6,208 bases of DNA from Candidatus Binatota bacterium (GTDB lineage Bacteria > Desulfobacterota > Binatia > Bin18), in NCBI GenBank assembly GCA_011523315.1, contig WTHE01000208.1:1-6208 (forward strand), written 5' to 3'. The notes beneath the pieces were generated by a model. It was given only the letters and a program-made list of their open reading frames with translations. It was not told the origin of the DNA and searched no databases. Of the stretch, positions 5,914 to 6,208 are shown piece after piece (position 1 is the first letter of the stretch; each line of letters starts with the position of its first letter). Position numbers and translations under genes: made by a program.

Positions 5914-6208
5914 TTAGGGAGTTCTCGCCAGGCGGAAGCCAAGGTTGGCGCCGCGAGTGCCAGGCAAAAGATGGAGACGACTCGCCGCGCGGCAAGAATG
6001 GGCAGGGTTGAGCCAACTCCCGCCACGAGCGACTCGGCCGGCACCCGTGGAGGGACCGCTGGGGTCTGTTACAGGGCCACGGGAGTACACACCATACCAG
6101 TCCGCCGCCCACTCCCACACGTTCCCGGACAGGTCATACAGCCCCAACTCATTCGGCTGCTTCTGTCCCACCAGATGGGTACTGCCACCTCTACTCCTTA
6201 TATACCAT
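5914..6208 (-). CDS. Formylglycine-generating-enzyme-like (SUMF1/EgtB/PvdO-type) domain protein, C-terminal part
   Basis: The frame is open through the right edge, so the N-terminal part is outside. About 97 residues are visible. A GTG at the complement of 6169-6171 is not the start, because the domain continues upstream as WYIRSRGGSTHLVGQKQ. Landmarks are THLVGQKQPNELGLYDLSGN, VWEWAADWYG, TDPSGPS, RGGSW, SCRAASR and the closing LGFRLART, all typical of the FGE-sulfatase fold. True FGEs oxidise a Cys in sulfatases to formylglycine using two active-site cysteines (C336, C341 in human). Here the second is kept (complement of 5992-5994) but the first position is Asn (complement of 6007-6009). 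A genuine sulfatase-activating role is thus unlikely; many bacterial paralogues of this fold do other reactions or act as accessory domains. The full domain architecture cannot be seen. Confidence 0.9.
   Translation of the reverse strand, partial: WYIRSRGGSTHLVGQKQPNELGLYDLSGNVWEWAADWYGVYSRGPVTDPSGPSTGAGRVARGGSWLNPAHSCRAASRLHLLPGTRGANLGFRLARTP

Overview
This is a GC-rich window from a bacterium, probably an uncultured lineage of the deltaproteobacterial or Tectomicrobia/Entotheonella kind. That placement is a loose inference from composition and gene content, because no rRNA or marker gene is present. Coding density is high from base 1 to about 5180. After that the sequence looks like an accessory region: a broken antitoxin, then small genes on the opposite strand, with visibly lower GC.

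Region A (3-1794, + strand) holds three tightly linked genes. The first is the 3' part of a secreted-type protein with two related His-rich domains ending in FPTAG motifs; the second domain carries a Met-rich insert. The second gene encodes a signal-peptide protein resembling DUF5667. The third encodes a small Smr-domain protein. Both junctions are 4-base GTGA overlaps, so the three are very probably one translationally coupled operon. The first two look like envelope or metal-handling proteins, while Smr is a nucleic-acid-binding or nicking domain, so their shared role is unclear.

Region B (1864-5176, + strand) holds three genes with good ribosome-binding sites and short gaps (57 and 46 bases). 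They encode a TenA/PqqC-fold protein of the iron-containing redox (heme-oxygenase-like) type, an N-acyl-D-amino-acid deacylase-like amidohydrolase, and a two-module VOC (glyoxalase-fold) protein. A fold that often activates oxygen, a hydrolase and a VOC enzyme together suggest a small catabolic or modification pathway whose substrate cannot be read from the sequence. Several expected metal ligands are replaced in each protein.

Region C (5177-6208) starts with a spacer of about 180 bases. Next comes a clear YefM-type antitoxin gene broken by a single-base frameshift, with no YoeB toxin gene after it. Two minus-strand genes follow. One encodes an 81-residue conserved-looking protein of unknown function whose stop overlaps the antitoxin stop. 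The other encodes the C-terminal part of a formylglycine-generating-enzyme-like (SUMF1/EgtB-type) domain protein that runs off the right edge. No tRNA, rRNA, CRISPR array, insertion sequence or convincing terminator was seen.
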